In this document: positions 13,499 through 25,854 of the stretch, piece by piece
How positions within the stretch are numbered: the stretch's first letter is position 1
Layout: the number at the start of each line of letters is the position of its first letter
NCBI GenBank assembly: GCA_940671915.1
Contig: CALNVZ010002100.1
Coordinates: 1,154,061 to 1,218,060, forward strand
DNA: 64,000 nucleotides
Direction of reading: 5' to 3'
Source of the DNA: Paracentrotus lividus
Lineage: Eukaryota > Echinodermata > Echinoidea > Camarodonta > Echinidae
Translations under genes and position numbers: made by a program
The notes under the pieces: generated by a model
What the model saw: only the letters and a program-made list of their open reading frames with translations
The model's database searches: none
What the model was told of the DNA's origin: nothing

Positions 13499-14810
13499 TC
13501 TCAACTGGTTTATGCGTATGCACTTTTAATTCTGAAGGAAGGCGATGAGACTGTTGACTTTAATGGATCATGTTCAGATCATGAAATTTGTAACAAGATA
13601 CAGCATAGACAAGTAGTTGCGTGTGTTTCTGCCAGCATGGTTTCTACCAAATGGTTTCTACCGTTGGAGACAAATGAATAATTACTTGTCTATTTCACAT
13701 CCCAACGGCGTAAAGAGGGCAATGATGAAATAGAGAGCTTTGAAAAGTAATATCATTTTGTGTGCTTATAAGCCGAATATTCAAGAAACTAGAAGTGTCC
13801 TCATCATTCAAAATGATTCTGACAATGTGCAAATGTCTTAAGGAATTTGGAAACAGAGTAAATTAAGGCAAGCCTTTAGCTGTAAATGTGTGTGATTAAT
13901 AGTATTGTGGTATTTAATAAACATTCTATCCCACAATCATGGTATATATTTTCACCATCCTATGTCAGGCCTCATCTACTTTTCCAATTCTTAGATTATG
14001 AGGAAGATCTCCTCATTCGATCGAATCTTCTCTCCTCATGTTTAGTTAACCCTGACATTTTGAGGAAAGAGACACAAGTTTCTCCAAACATGAGACATGA
14101 AGGCGTTGTATACACAGCGCGGTGTAACACAATGAAAGAGGTGCTGATTTATAATGGGTTAGTGCACTGCCCTCTACATGCTTGCTGTACTATAATTTAC
14201 CCCTCCCTCATATCTCGCTCCTCCAAACTGAACTTTTTTCTTTCCCTTTTTGTTATAATAAATAAATGTAAATAATTATAGGCTTTTAAATTTTACGTTG
14301 TATATAACTTCCTTTTTTTGTGTGTGTATTTATTGGGAAAGAAAATGTAAAACCAAATTAAACCTAACTAAACAATACTATTGCAACGAAGTGGGACTAT
14401 TCATTGCCAATTTCTAGCTTTTCTCCATCTCTATTCTTAAACATATTCCTAGTATATTCTTGGTCTTCTTTGTCAGAATGAGATTCATCATACATTTAAT
14501 TCATAAAGTGTTCATTTTATCAATTCGTTTCGTTTTTTTATAGGATATTCTAATTAATGAAAATCAGTTTTTAGAGTGTTTATATCTTTTGGTGGAAAGA
14601 CTTTAATTAAATATTTTTAACTACATCTAACAATAACAGTTCACTTATTTCTTTTTTTTCTCTTCTTTTTTCTAACTTCTGTTCATATACTGTCAAGAAA
14701 TGTTTTCCCTTGGTGCCTCTCTGCGTCTGACAATATCACATGACTACCCATCAGGCAACACGAGTAGAATAGTCGGTCTGTAATCCCACCATATTGATAA
14801 GGTTTCACGT
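11641..14810. other. Gene-free stretch
   Basis: AT-rich sequence with poly-A runs at about 12771-12798 and 13468-13494. The longest frame (13886-14275, plus) shows no domain, no codon bias and ends in low-complexity sequence, so it is not called. Confidence 0.6.
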
Positions 14811-14926
14811 AAAGGGGCTTTTACACTTGCTCTTGCGATCGTTTGCGATCATTTGGTCACAATATATGTTGCACACAATCGCAACGGTTGTAAGCAGTCG
14901 CACCGCCAATTGTAAAAGGGGCTTTA
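14811..14926 (+). mobile_element. Small MITE, AAAGGGGCTTT family, forward copy
   Basis: 116 bp with ends AAAGGGGCTTTTACACTTG and CAATTGTAAAAGGGGCTTTA. The interior has TTGCGATCGTTTGCGATC and a related GTCGCACCGCC arm. Confidence 0.8.
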
Positions 14927-15756
14927 GACGCTTCACCAAGAGCGAAGGATGTAGTTACCCTAATAGCATAGACTAAATGGCTTGGTGATAAGGGCGAATT
15001 GAAAGGTTGCCATATTGTAGATACAACACAATTAGATCTACATAATACATTTTAATAGATGTTGATCATTTAGTGTTTATGATAATTAACAAAATTTATA
15101 TTAAAAATAAATACACGACATCTGTTAATAATAATAATAACAATACTTCATATATATATAGCGCATTTCATTACCGAAGGTAATAGCAATACGCTTTACC
15201 ATTGTTTACATACAGTATTATAAACAATAAATAAGTTTAGAAATCCAATTTGAAATAATGACAAAGATAAAGATAAAGTACTACATGTAATATAAATTAC
15301 ATAGGTTTCATGGCAAAACTGAAAGATAATACCGTGTAAATATAGATAAAATGAAACAAAATACGCGCATTGAGAAAAATAAACGTGAAATGTATATTCA
15401 GTTATTATAGAAAATACTTTTGACATGTCCACATCGTTTATTATTCCTTTTTACCTCGGTGGAGAAAAACAAATACTAGTATTTAGTTTTATATGAATGC
15501 GTACTGCCGTCAGCAGCTGTCGGCTAGGGTTAGAAGTTCGTTTCAACAACCGACATCGTGGAACTAGCCAAATAGCTCTACTTTGTTACTCCGTCACTTC
15601 GCCTTCTGGCTTCGTTTTGTTTACGCTCGCCTTTATCACTTTATAACTGTATATGATAAAAAAACCCACACTTTCTTCATCTTGTTCAGAGTAAAGAAGA
15701 AAGTGTAAAGTTGATAAACTGCAGAGTGCTTTAGCGACCGCGGTGTTAAGTCTCTA

Positions 15757-15853
15757 TAAAGCCCCTTTCAAAATTGGTGGTGCCATTGTGTGCAATATAT
15801 TGTGACCATAATGATCGCAAACGATCGCAAGAGCAATTGTGAAAAGGGCTTTC
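15757..15853 (-). mobile_element. Small MITE, AAAGGGGCTTT family, inverted copy
   Basis: Inverted relative to 14811-14926: it starts TAAAGCCCCTTTCAAAATTG and ends CAATTGTGAAAAGGGCTTT, with GATCGCAAACGATCGCAA inside. About 830 bp separate the two copies. Confidence 0.8.
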
Positions 15854-16987
15854 AGCTAATCATTTATGTTACCACTGTATCATCTTCAATAGAATAAAAC
15901 ATTCTTATTTTTCAAACTTGGTGAGTGGGCTCTGTTTGCAGACTGCAGATTACCAAAAATTAGAGAGAAGGATTTATTTATTTGTATGTGCTTTACTTTA
16001 GACTTCGTGTTTTACTGTCATTTAAAAAACATTGTTTTCTTTTCTGCAATGGCCTGAATGGAGTAAGTCATTAATATGGATCAGAAGAATACTAACATAT
16101 GGAATTTGTTCGATTACGCTAAACGCTTCTTTTCGTTATTCATGATCCCAATATTTCACATTGAAACAGTGCACTAACTTTCTTTCGATAAAACAAAAAC
16201 AAATATTAGAAACCCAAGCGGTAAAAAAAACACGACAAATAACTGATCCCCGAAATATCAATAAGTAATGAAATATATATAAATATATATTATAGAAATT
16301 ATGAAGACATGTACATAGCCTACCTGCCTACGGTAAATTATATACGTATACATGTCACCTTGATCAAATTATATAAAGCGCCGTTTTATATACCCCCCCC
16401 CCCCCTTAGATAAGAAAATTATATTTCTCAATCAGGAAAGTAGCGCCTATGATTGTTTTTATTACAAATTTCTATCTAAGATATCATCAGCCATCTCATA
16501 TCACTGCAAAAGGTGAATTTGGTGACAAGTACAACCACGTATCCTTAAAAAATATACGCAAAAACGAGGATAAGATATGAATATGGATTACTTCAGGCGC
16601 CATTAGAACAAATCCACATTCGTTGGGTAAATATTGAGAAGACAAAATCCAGATCCATTGGAGAGATGACATATAGAGAAGAAAGATCACATATTGAGGA
16701 GAAGTAAGATGACATACCTGTACTCTGACTGCTCGTCAAATTGAGATGAGAATTAATATTCTTCTTGATGTGACGTAGGATCCTCAGGCAACAGTTTCAT
16801 CTCCACTTAATGGAAATCGTCTCCAGCGGCAGGTGCAGGACAAACAGAATAGAAAGATATACTGATAGAGAGCGAGATCGAGCACGAAAGGAGAGAATAC
16901 CCGAGTATGTGTTTGATGCACACTTCTTGACTGCTGATGTATTTCAATTCTCCTCTCTCTTTATGTTCCAGATCCGATCGGCGATCA

Positions 16988-17825
16988 CCAACACATATTC
17001 CAAGAAATCATCTCGTTCCTAGGGTCGTCGCTATATCCCATGTTATCATTTAAGAAGTATGTGTTGTGAGAGTAGAAATTTGTATGGAATATAGATCAAA
17101 ATAAGGGCAATTAATCAACATTTTGAGATTCAAGCGTTCGCCGAGTTATCTTGTATAAAGTATATTACCCAACACTGCTGACCTATACATGTATTTTTGA
17201 AACGCTATCTTTATCTATAGCATTAGACAGTTTGTCTTTAGCACAGTTGATGCTAAATTTCTAAGTTTTACACCAACACATATTCCAAGAAATCATCTCT
17301 GACTAGGGTCGTCGCTATTTCCCATGTTATGTTATCATTTAAGAAGTATGTGTTGAGAGAGCAGGTATTTGTATGGAATAGAAATCAAAATAAGGGCAAT
17401 CAATCAACATTTTGAGATTCAAGCGTTCGCCGAGTTATCTTGTATAAGTACATTACCCAACACTGCTGACCTATACATGTATTTTTGAAACGCTATCTTT
17501 ATCTATGGCATTAGACAGTTTGTCTTTAGCACAGTTGATGATAAATTTCTAAGTTTTACACCAACACATATTCCAAGAAATCATCTCGGTACTAGGGTCG
17601 TCGCTATTTCCCATGTTATCATTTAAGAAGTATGTGTTGTGAGAGCAGAAATTTGTGTGGAATATAGATCAAAATAAGGGCAATTAATCGCCAAGTTGAG
17701 ATTCAAGCGTTCTCCGAATTATCTTGTAGAAAGTACGTTACTGCTGACCTATATCTTTGAAACGATTTCTTTATCGTTTACTAAAGACAATTTATGTCTT
17801 TAGTAAACATAATGTTAAATTCAGA
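16988..17825. repeat. Tandem repeat, unit about 286 bp, nearly 3 copies
   Basis: Units begin at CCAACACATATTCCAAGAAA at 16988, 17273 and 17561. They share GGGTCGTCGCTAT, AAGAAGTATGTGTTG, AATCAAC-or-CGCCA, CAAGCGTTC and AACGCTATCTTTATC. The third unit is more diverged and ends near a hairpin (TTTACTAAAGACAATTTATG, GTCTTTAGTAAAC). No open frame. Confidence 0.88.
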
Positions 17826-18003
17826 TATTCTGTTCTTATTCCATGTTAAAATAAGATGAAATAGATACAAAAATACAAATTAAAGTAGAAACAAAAATAC
17901 CAACATGCATAAAGAGAATAAATGAAATAAATAAGATTGGGTGAACGGAATGCAGACGAAGAAGAAAAAGAATTTTCAAATCTGATGGTTGTTTGTTCGT
18001 TTG

Positions 18004-18038
18004 TGTGTGTGGGTGTGTGTGTGTGTGTGTATGTGTGT
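18004..18038. repeat. (TG)n microsatellite
   Basis: TGTGTG repeats of about 30 bp with one GG interruption. Confidence 0.9.
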
Positions 18039-18243
18039 TTTAAAGGACCAGAGTTTCATCCTTTTATTTTCGACCACTTCGTATTGATCACGTGACCATC
18101 GTCCCATCCGGAGAACACTCATCGTAATGGACTCAATTTGAGCTAAATACACGCACGCAAATTGAATTTATCGAGAGTATAGAGAACGGTTAACATTCAA
18201 GGCGCGATGCAGTAATGTGTAGATTCCCATTATATGACCAGTG

Positions 18244-18477
18244 CCCTGTAACACAAAATCGTACGATTGATAAAAAGTTACGATTGATTTCATGTTGGTA
18301 GCCTCATCAAGGACAGGATGCTCCAAAGTGGATGAACTTAATCCTAACCCTAGCCCTAACCCTAATCTTAATCATATCCTAATCCTGATCTGTGACTGTA
18401 CCTGCATTCCAAAACAGGCTACGGAGATAAAAATCAATCGCATCGTTTTATCAATCGTAAGTATTTGTGTTACAGGG
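18244..18477. mobile_element. MITE, CCCTGTAAC family
   Basis: Ends CCCTGTAACACAAAATCG and TTTGTGTTACAGGG. The core has CCTAACCCTAGCCCTAACCC followed by TAATCTTAATCATATCC, flanked by GTAGCCTCAT and AGGCTAC arms. An independent insertion by its flanks. Confidence 0.88.
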
Positions 18478-19353
18478 CCCCTAGGATTGTCTAAGGTAAA
18501 CATGGTCGTTTGCTTGGAGATATGGGTCTGGTATTCTGGTAATGGGGTGCTCTATTATCCCCATTACTACAACCAACACACGCTGTCGTGCTGCTAGACA
18601 ATGTTTATATTTGTTATCTCAATATATCTCACCATGCAACACTCAATGTGAACTTTCATATCTGCACCTTAAGCATGGGAATACTCGAAGATTAAATACT
18701 CTCGATTTTTCGATTTCCCTGTATTTACATATTTATCATGAACTGGTTATAACATAAAAGTATTTTTTTTCCTTCTTCTTGAGCATTCTTTCCTTTTAAT
18801 ATCAATATGAAGGAACTGTAATAGAAGTATTATGTATTTCCACAAACTCAACTTTCTAAAATACATTTAACAAACTAAAAAGTGCGGTGTTTGTATGTTT
18901 CAGTCAAGCAAACAAAACTAATGATATAACATGATGTCTAAATGAAACACACATTTAAACACCCCTTCTTCACATTAATTCCCTATCCATAGTTTAGCTA
19001 GTGTATATCTAAATATCCTTGTATATATGGTTTTATTTTTCTATATCAACATTGAAAAATACATGTAGGCCTAACTTAAAATGAGAATATGACATAATAC
19101 AGGTACTTAAAATAATGCGGACTGAACATTAGATTCATTCAGAGCCATTTTCTTCCTTCCTATTGGTTAAATAATAATAGAATTCGACTAAGTTACTTTA
19201 TGTGCTTCTTTTTGGTGAGGGTCTGGTATTTGTTCCTATTTTGAGTTAAATTATCTGTCGTTTTACTTTAAAAACACAATTTATATCATTGTCTGGATTT
19301 ATTACATGATAGACAGTTTGAATTTCAACTATGTCAATACTTTGAATCTGGTG

Positions 19354-20055
19354 TAGAGTGTTTCATCCTCCCTCAATGACTAATATTGATCAGTATACAA
19401 TCCTCACTTCACATCTTCACCTGATGACGTAATACCTATTATATAGTGCTTCATCCTCTCTCAATGCATAATCTAGATTAGTGTACAATCCTCACTTCAC
19501 ATTTGCACCCGATGACGGAAGAGTAGCTCCATAGCGTTCCATCCTCCCTCAATTACTAATCTTTGATCAATGTACAATCCTCACTTCACATCTACCTCCG
19601 ATGACGTAAGAATTGTTGTAGAGTGCTTCATCCTCCTTCAATGTCTAATCTTGATTAGTGTATAATCCTCACTTCATATCTGCATCTGATGACGTATTAC
19701 CTATAATAGGGTGTTTCATCCTCCCTCAATGAATAATCTTGATCTGTGTACAAACCTTACTTCACAATCTGCACCTGATGACCTAATAGCTGTTACAGAG
19801 TGCTTCATCATCCCTCAATGAATAGTCTTGATCAGTGTACAATCCTCATTTCATATCTATACCTGATGACGTCATTAACAGTATAGAGTGCTTCATTTTC
19901 CCTCAATGAATAATCTTGATCAGTGTGCAATACTCACTTCACATCTGCAGTTGATGACGTAAGACCTATTATAGAGTGCTTCATCCTCTCTCAATGAATA
20001 ATCTTGATTAGTGTACAATCCTCGCTTCACATCTGTACCTGATGACGTAAGAGCT
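19354..20055. repeat. Tandem repeat, unit about 88 bp, 8 copies, with CRE-like motif
   Basis: Each unit has GTGCTTCATCCTCCCTCAAT, then AATCTTGATCAGTGTACAAT, CCTCACTTCACATCTGCACC and TGATGACGTAA. Copy-to-copy divergence is moderate, with small indels. The TGACGTAA motif is exact in four units, is the full TGACGTCA palindrome in the sixth, and has one change in the others. No coding potential. Confidence 0.92.
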
Positions 20056-20059
20056 GGAG

Positions 20060-22200
20060 TGAATGTCATTGAATGAACATGTGTAGATTATTATCGAACC
20101 GACGACACATAAGCACCTCCTCACTTTCACAAACATTATAAACATTGTTATTCAAAACTAATTGCATTATTTCATTAACCACTTGGCTGCGGACCAAGTA
20201 ATATTACGTGCTCATGCTATTGTCTGAGCTTTGTCTGCCTGGTATCACCAGCGCCACGCTAGTCATACCCGTACTGTGCAATTAGCAACATGCAGCAGTC
20301 AAGTGGTTAAAGGAAGAGCTTATAATACTCTATAGGATATTGCTCAACTATTTACTAAATAATATAAATTTGGTCAATTCCTACTGATTACTCTCATTTA
20401 TTTCTTTTCAACCGACAAAAATAGAAAGACATAAAAGCATATTTACAGAAGAGATTATTAATATACAAATATAATTTTCCCCTTCTTATCTGTAAACATA
20501 TGGAGGAACATCTTTTAAAGCAATACTTTTAATTTGGACATCGAAGGAGGAAAAGTTACTTCAATATGAAATAGACTTATTTAGCCATTTCTTGACCAGA
20601 CTCGCTGAGCACGAACCTCACAGAGTTACAAAGAGGATATTCACAAAAAGAGAAATTGGTCTCTTACTTCAGTCTTAGATGGACGCGCAGGAGATGAATT
20701 CCTGAGATGGACGAATGGTATTTGCTTTGGTCGCCCTGACCAGCTAGAGTGCATAGATATAACCCACCCAATTGTCAACACATGCGGCAAGACTACCTTT
20801 CATCAAATCAGCAAATATTTGACGCCATTTTGAGCAGACTGACAGGCAGGCGAAAGGCTCATCAAAATTAAATATGGGAATAATTTGAAGCGTTGAGTAA
20901 AAGACACAAAATAATTGCTAGATCGGTAAACTAAAGGCATCGGTGTGTAAATTATAGGCTAAGTACTTTATAACATAATTTCATTCAATCATTTAAAGCG
21001 TTTATCTTCAAATTGCGTTCATTTCTAGGCCAAGAATAATAAACTGATGAATCTCAAATACATGGAAAAGTCTTTACCTGTTTACAAGTGCATCAAAAAA
21101 TTGAAATTCTCAATAACTTCTCTTACAATGCCTTATTAACAACTTTAAAAGGTGTTTATTATTATTTTGTTATGTAGGGGGGAATTTTTTTTTTCCCCTC
21201 TACATAACAAAATACTTCATTAAAACAGTTGACTGTAGCCGTTATTAAGGTACTGATTAAAAAATAGTTTAAACTGCAATCAGTAGGCCCTAATTGGACA
21301 GAACGTGGAGAATATAGGACTAATATTCGGTATGATGAGTGTTAGGATGAACTGTTAGTATCTGATCATGAGCTTTATATTTATGCCTCAGGATTCGTTA
21401 CTTGGCTTCAGGGAGCCTATACGTGAACACATGTCCACCTATAGATGATAGTGCATGGGCTATAGGATTGGATGATAAAGCTATCAGCCCCACGTAATCA
21501 TATCAGTGTGATGAATTGGTCTAATTTAAGCTACGTGATGAGTATAACACCCTTCAGCATGGATGTTCTTTCCAACACGAACCCCTGATATGCTAGTCAC
21601 AGATTGACCAAGGTCTGACAATGAATACTGTCTATGTTTTTTTCTTTCTTTTTTCTTTTCTCTTTTTCTTTTCTCCCCCCGCCCCGTTTTTGTAGTATAC
21701 AATACAGAAATTGTATTAATTACATCATAAGTCTGCAACCTGAAACTCTTAATAGGTCTATAATGTTGGTTGGGCAAATTCTTTTATTTTAGAGGACCAA
21801 CTTTTATGGTTGATATTAAAATTCATACCTGTCTGTTCTGTTTTTTTCATCTTGAACTCATTTCAAGAATCATGCCGTAAAATATTATTGTTCCTGTTTT
21901 AAAACGTAGAGTCAATTAGTATAGTTGCATACTATAAGGGCGTGTCCCCTGTGCCTATTCGCCTGGATCCGCCACTGAATAAAGTTCATGTAGCCCAGTA
22001 TAATAGAATGATGAATGGGCAAGGGAAGTAACGAAAATCGAGGTAGAGGTTCCGACTCATTTTCCTACTACGAGGTCTGCATAACAGATGCCGTTTTTCA
22101 TGAAATTTCTAAAGTTTTGATCGTCCTAACAACTAGAATACACAGTTTGATAATTTCTTTAGAATAATTATCTTACCAGAGTTCAAGGTATTAGTTAAAC
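20060..22200. other. Gene-free stretch
   Basis: No coding or RNA gene signal beyond the small hairpin at 21164-21212. Confidence 0.55.
21164..21212. repeat. Short perfect hairpin around a T run
   Basis: ATTTTGTTATGTAGGGGGGA and its near-perfect inverse (TCCCCTCTACATAACAAAAT) flank a run of T. Arms are about 20 bp. It may be the relic of a small MITE or a bidirectional terminator-like structure; no gene is nearby. Confidence 0.6.
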
Positions 22201-22215
22201 ATTGCCCTGTGCCGC

Positions 22216-22455
22216 CCCTGTAACACAAAGACCTACGATCAATAACAAGTTACGAATGATTGTTGTTCTCGGGAGCGTCATCATGGACAGGATGCTCTAA
22301 AGTTGATGATCTTAATCCTGATCTTATAGCTGTAAACCTAATCTTAATCATATCTAAACCCTAATCCATGACTGTGCCTGGTTTCCAAATGAGGCTACCG
22401 AGATAAAAATCAATCGTAAATTTTTTTGCGATCGTAAATTCTTTATGTTACGAGG
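22216..22455. mobile_element. MITE, CCCTGTAAC family, diverged copy
   Basis: Left end CCCTGTAACACAAAGACC, right end diverged to TTATGTTACGAGGC. The telomere-like core is degraded (ATAGCTGTAAACC). An extra partial CCCTGTGCCG lies just upstream, perhaps from a second nested or truncated end. Confidence 0.8.
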
Positions 22456-23306
22456 CACATGATGTGTTTTCGAGACGTGATGTTTTCAGTGTGTGATCAT
22501 GGACTCATAAAACATGACATTTATCGCCTCGTTAAGGCATGGTGAAATACATGGAGAAAACACATTTACTTGTCATTATTATATGATTATGTAATCAAGA
22601 CCAATTCTCCCCAAGAGTAGACCCCAAAACATGGTTTTAATCAATGGTTACTCATTATTATTGGTAATTGTTTACAAACTTAATGTACATGTACCTAAAA
22701 TGTCTACAACGCAGCTACTATAGGTTTTCCCGGTCAAGTTTAAACTATCTCCGATCAATTTGACATTAATTTTCTTACAAGCGCTAAACGTTAATTAAAT
22801 TAACCGATAGCTCCGCTCCATGAGGTATCGTTTATATTGAATGAGCATAAACGAATTCGATTGCCAAGAGTTTACAATTGACCAGGAAAACCTATATTAT
22901 CAACTATAGCGCTATAAAAAAAAATAATAAAAAAACAAAAAAAAAACAAACACGTCATGTTAAAGATTATCTTAATAACTGGAGTGGAGTAATATAATAG
23001 GCCTTTTTCGCAGAATTGTAAGACTACAAAATAAAAATTGCAATATGAGAATGACCTGATATATTGCGTATCGACGACTTAAGAATGCATCTTTACGAGT
23101 ACAGTGGAAGCTTGTTTTGAAAGGTAAGACTCGGTTAGTATAGAGACCTGTAGCTTTGGTAAACATCACGATGGTAGGAAACTAATCGGATTTGACGCCA
23201 TGGTCACTCAGGAATAGAAAAACAATTCCCAAGTTTACCTTGAAAATCTTCTTCACATAAGGTGACCTTTTATCGCATTTGTTCTCCTCTACTTTCTATT
23301 GGATCA

Positions 23307-23440
23307 GGGGGGCGTTTCATCAAAGGACTTGTCGGATAAAACGTCCGACAAACTGTTATAAGCTATTGAAATACTTGCATCTGATTGGCTGAGAGCGAAT
23401 TTGTTCAATAAAACGTCCGACAAGTCCTTTGATGAAACGA
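23307..23440. mobile_element. MITE, AAAGGACTTGTCGG family
   Basis: Palindrome of about 134 bp: GGGCGTTTCATCAAAGGACT at the left, AGTCCTTTGATGAAACG at the right, with a centre containing CATCTGATTGGCTGAGAG. Inner arms TTGTCGGATAAAACGTCC and ATAAAACGTCCGACAAG are related. Confidence 0.88.
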
Positions 23441-23525
23441 TCCACAGGATTCTCTCATCATGCTCATGGGGGTGTAAGGTTGCCCCCCCCCCTTCCTCAC
23501 CTCCTCGGTTTGTCTTCTTCAATGC

Positions 23526-23758
23526 CCCGTAACACAAAGACTTACGATCGATAAAAATTTACGATTGATTTTATCTCGTTAGCCTCATTATGGACAGCGT
23601 GCTCTAAAGTTGATGATCTTAATCCTAACCCTAGCCCTAAACCTTATCTTCATCATATACAAATCATAATCCATGACTATACCTGCGTTCCAAATGAGGC
23701 TACCGAGATAAAATCGATCGTAACTTTTTTATCGATCGTAAGTCTTTGTGTTACAGGG
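23526..23758. mobile_element. MITE, CCCTGTAAC family
   Basis: Left end CCCGTAACACAAAGACTT, right end AGTCTTTGTGTTACAGGG, with long complementary arms (TTACGATCGATAAAAATTTA and its inverse). The core has CCTAACCCTAGCCC. It lies about 80 bp beyond the end of a GGACTTGTCGG-family MITE. Confidence 0.88.
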
Positions 23759-24087
23759 TATAGGACAGACAACACTCAAGATGGGTTCGGGATCAGATGT
23801 GACCATGTGAGTGATTCGTTAATATCATGGTTCAATGCACTTTAGATATACAGGGATTAAATGCGATGTACCTCCATCTATCTCTCCTGGTTGCGTCACA
23901 ATGCATGCTTGGATGAACATAGCATCTCAGAGCCCGACTATAAGATTCAACCTTCTTATGCTTCTTATGTGCTTTCTGACTGACTTGCTCGCAAATAGAC
24001 TTATTTCAAACTGAAGCAGACATGTGCATTGATAAACAAAGTTTTCGTCAGATGACGTTGAACCATTATTTCAAGTATGGACATTTC

Positions 24088-24227
24088 TGGGGGCGTTTCA
24101 TGAACGGACTTGTCGGACGTTTTATCCGACAAATATGCTTTCAGCCAATCAGATGCAAGTATTTCAGTGGCTTATAACAGTTGTCAATGAGAATCAGTGA
24201 ATATGTGTTTCATGAAATGCTCCCCTG
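24088..24227. mobile_element. MITE, AAAGGACTTGTCGG family, half-decayed copy
   Basis: Left end GGGGGCGTTTCATGAACGG, right end TTCATGAAATGCTCCCCTG. The central CAGCCAATCAGATGCAAG is in the reverse orientation to 23307-23440. The right inner arm has lost most of its GTCGG similarity. Confidence 0.8.
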
Positions 24228-24462
24228 AATATATCCTTGAGTTTGTCGCTACATGCATGGAATGAAAAAAGTGTTAAAAGTAGATGGGTGAATAAGTGCG
24301 CTTGACATTTCGCTTCCTCCTTTCAGCTTTCCGTCATCCGTGAAAAGATCATAATTATGCAAACACTAATAATTCTTGCTCACAGTGAATGTATTTAAAC
24401 ACCCCTTCTGTCCTTAACTCTAGCTGTGATGGAATGTATTTATATTGAACTGTACACTCTGG

Positions 24463-24578
24463 AAAAAAAAGGGTGAAAAGGGGTAAAGTCACTCTTTCGA
24501 AGGTCCGAGGAGTGACAGCGTGGAAAAGGGTGTCACTCCACGACCCTTTCCAATCATTTCCCAATCTTTTCACCCTTT
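24463..24578. repeat. Short inverted-repeat element, AAAGGGTGAAAAGG
   Basis: AAAAGGGTGAAAAGGGGTAA at the left and CTTTTCACCCTTTG at the right, with AGTGACAGCGTGGAAAAGGG and CACTCCACGACCCTTTCC as inner complementary arms. About 116 bp; probably a small MITE. Confidence 0.6.
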
Positions 24579-25430
24579 GTGCTTTAGGTCCGACAAAGAA
24601 ACATTGCACTATTATCACATGATTATTATATGAACATAAATCTAACAAATAAAGTTTGGAGTTAAAAAACACGGGAATTTAGACATGGTTGAAATTTATT
24701 TGCTATGCTAGGACAGGGGTGAGCCGTGGGCGTCACAACGTGACGGACACGAGAAGCCACCATTGCTATTTTTGTTTTATCATCTCCATGCTTTCACCTG
24801 GCCGTAAATTCGAGGAAGGAAAAAAAAGCCTCGAGGACTCAAAAAAATTTGTCAGAAATCATGGAGATTGAATCGATTGAAAACAGCCCCAGGATAATCT
24901 CTTGAATTATTGATGATATGACAACGAATGGCCTTGATGGTTTGTATAGTAACTATGGTCTACAGAGTATCATGATTTCAAAACATGGTCAGAACATATT
25001 TATAAAGTTGAGCAGGGACAGTTGTAATTGTGTTTATTAAGCATCATTTACATTTATCTTAAAGACAAGTCCTGTACATAAAAAAAGTAAAAAGAAATGA
25101 ATACCATAGAGAATGTGTAAGAAGTTAAGGTCTATTTCATATTAATCTGGCACAGGCACATGAAATTATCTATCGGAATATCTATAATAACATCATTTCT
25201 GGAGAATAGAATAACAGTTTGTTAAATATGTAATATAAGCATCATTTTCTTTAATATTCTAAACTATTTATTAATTTTATGTTTAGATGCTCAACGTTTT
25301 AAATCGTTAAAGTGAATGCAAAATTTTGACAAACGATTAATTAAAATGTATTGTTTATGTTTAAAATCTTTCAATCACATCAATCTAAAGCCTATACAAT
25401 AATCGCCTGATTTCTATTCCTAGTCGTACA

Positions 25431-25763
25431 CAGGCCCGTAACTAGGGGGGGGGGTTCTGTGTTTATCAATTTCTTTGGGCGATCAAGACAACCTTTAGCT
25501 ACCCATTATAGCAAATTTAATGTACATCTTTAAGGTTTTACTCTTCTTTGAGGGGCGGAAGGCGAATTTTTTTTGAACACCTTACAATCCCCCTCCTCGC
25601 CAAAAACCCTCCCCCCCCCCTTATCGGCGCGGCTAGCGTGACGTGAAAAAATTGGATGTACCTTTTTTGCTCGCCCGGTGTGACGTGAAAATTTTTGATG
25701 TACATTTTTGTCGCACTTTTGCAGATTTCGAATCCTCCCGTAAAATTCCTAGTTACGGACCTG
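25431..25763. mobile_element. MITE, CAGGCCCGTAACTAGG family, copy 1
   Basis: Left end CAGGCCCGTAACTAGGGGG, right end CCTAGTTACGGACCTG. The interior has two copies of a GTGACGTGAAAA...GATGTACCTTTT unit and GCAGATTTCGAATCCTCCC. It matches 37245-37719. Confidence 0.82.
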
Positions 25764-25769
25764 TATAAC

Positions 25770-25821
25770 CCTCTATAGAATATCAAAAGAATTCCCATTT
25801 TAAAAAAGTACCCCCCCCCCG

Positions 25822-25854
<33 letters not shown>

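Noticed and set aside
13886-14275. 129-codon plus-strand open frame
   Set aside because: No domain, no splice context, AT-rich composition and low-complexity end; longest chance frame in an AT-rich gene-free region.
16720-16800. Minus-strand exon ending at a strong donor (GTACAG, GTATGT)
   Set aside because: No open frame of useful length or matching acceptor or partner exon was found.
18330-18370. Interstitial telomere or chromosome end
   Set aside because: The CCCTAA-like repeats are short, degenerate and always inside the same MITE family.
19354-20055. CRISPR array
   Set aside because: Whole 88-bp units are repeated, without unique spacers between short identical repeats; the genome is eukaryotic.
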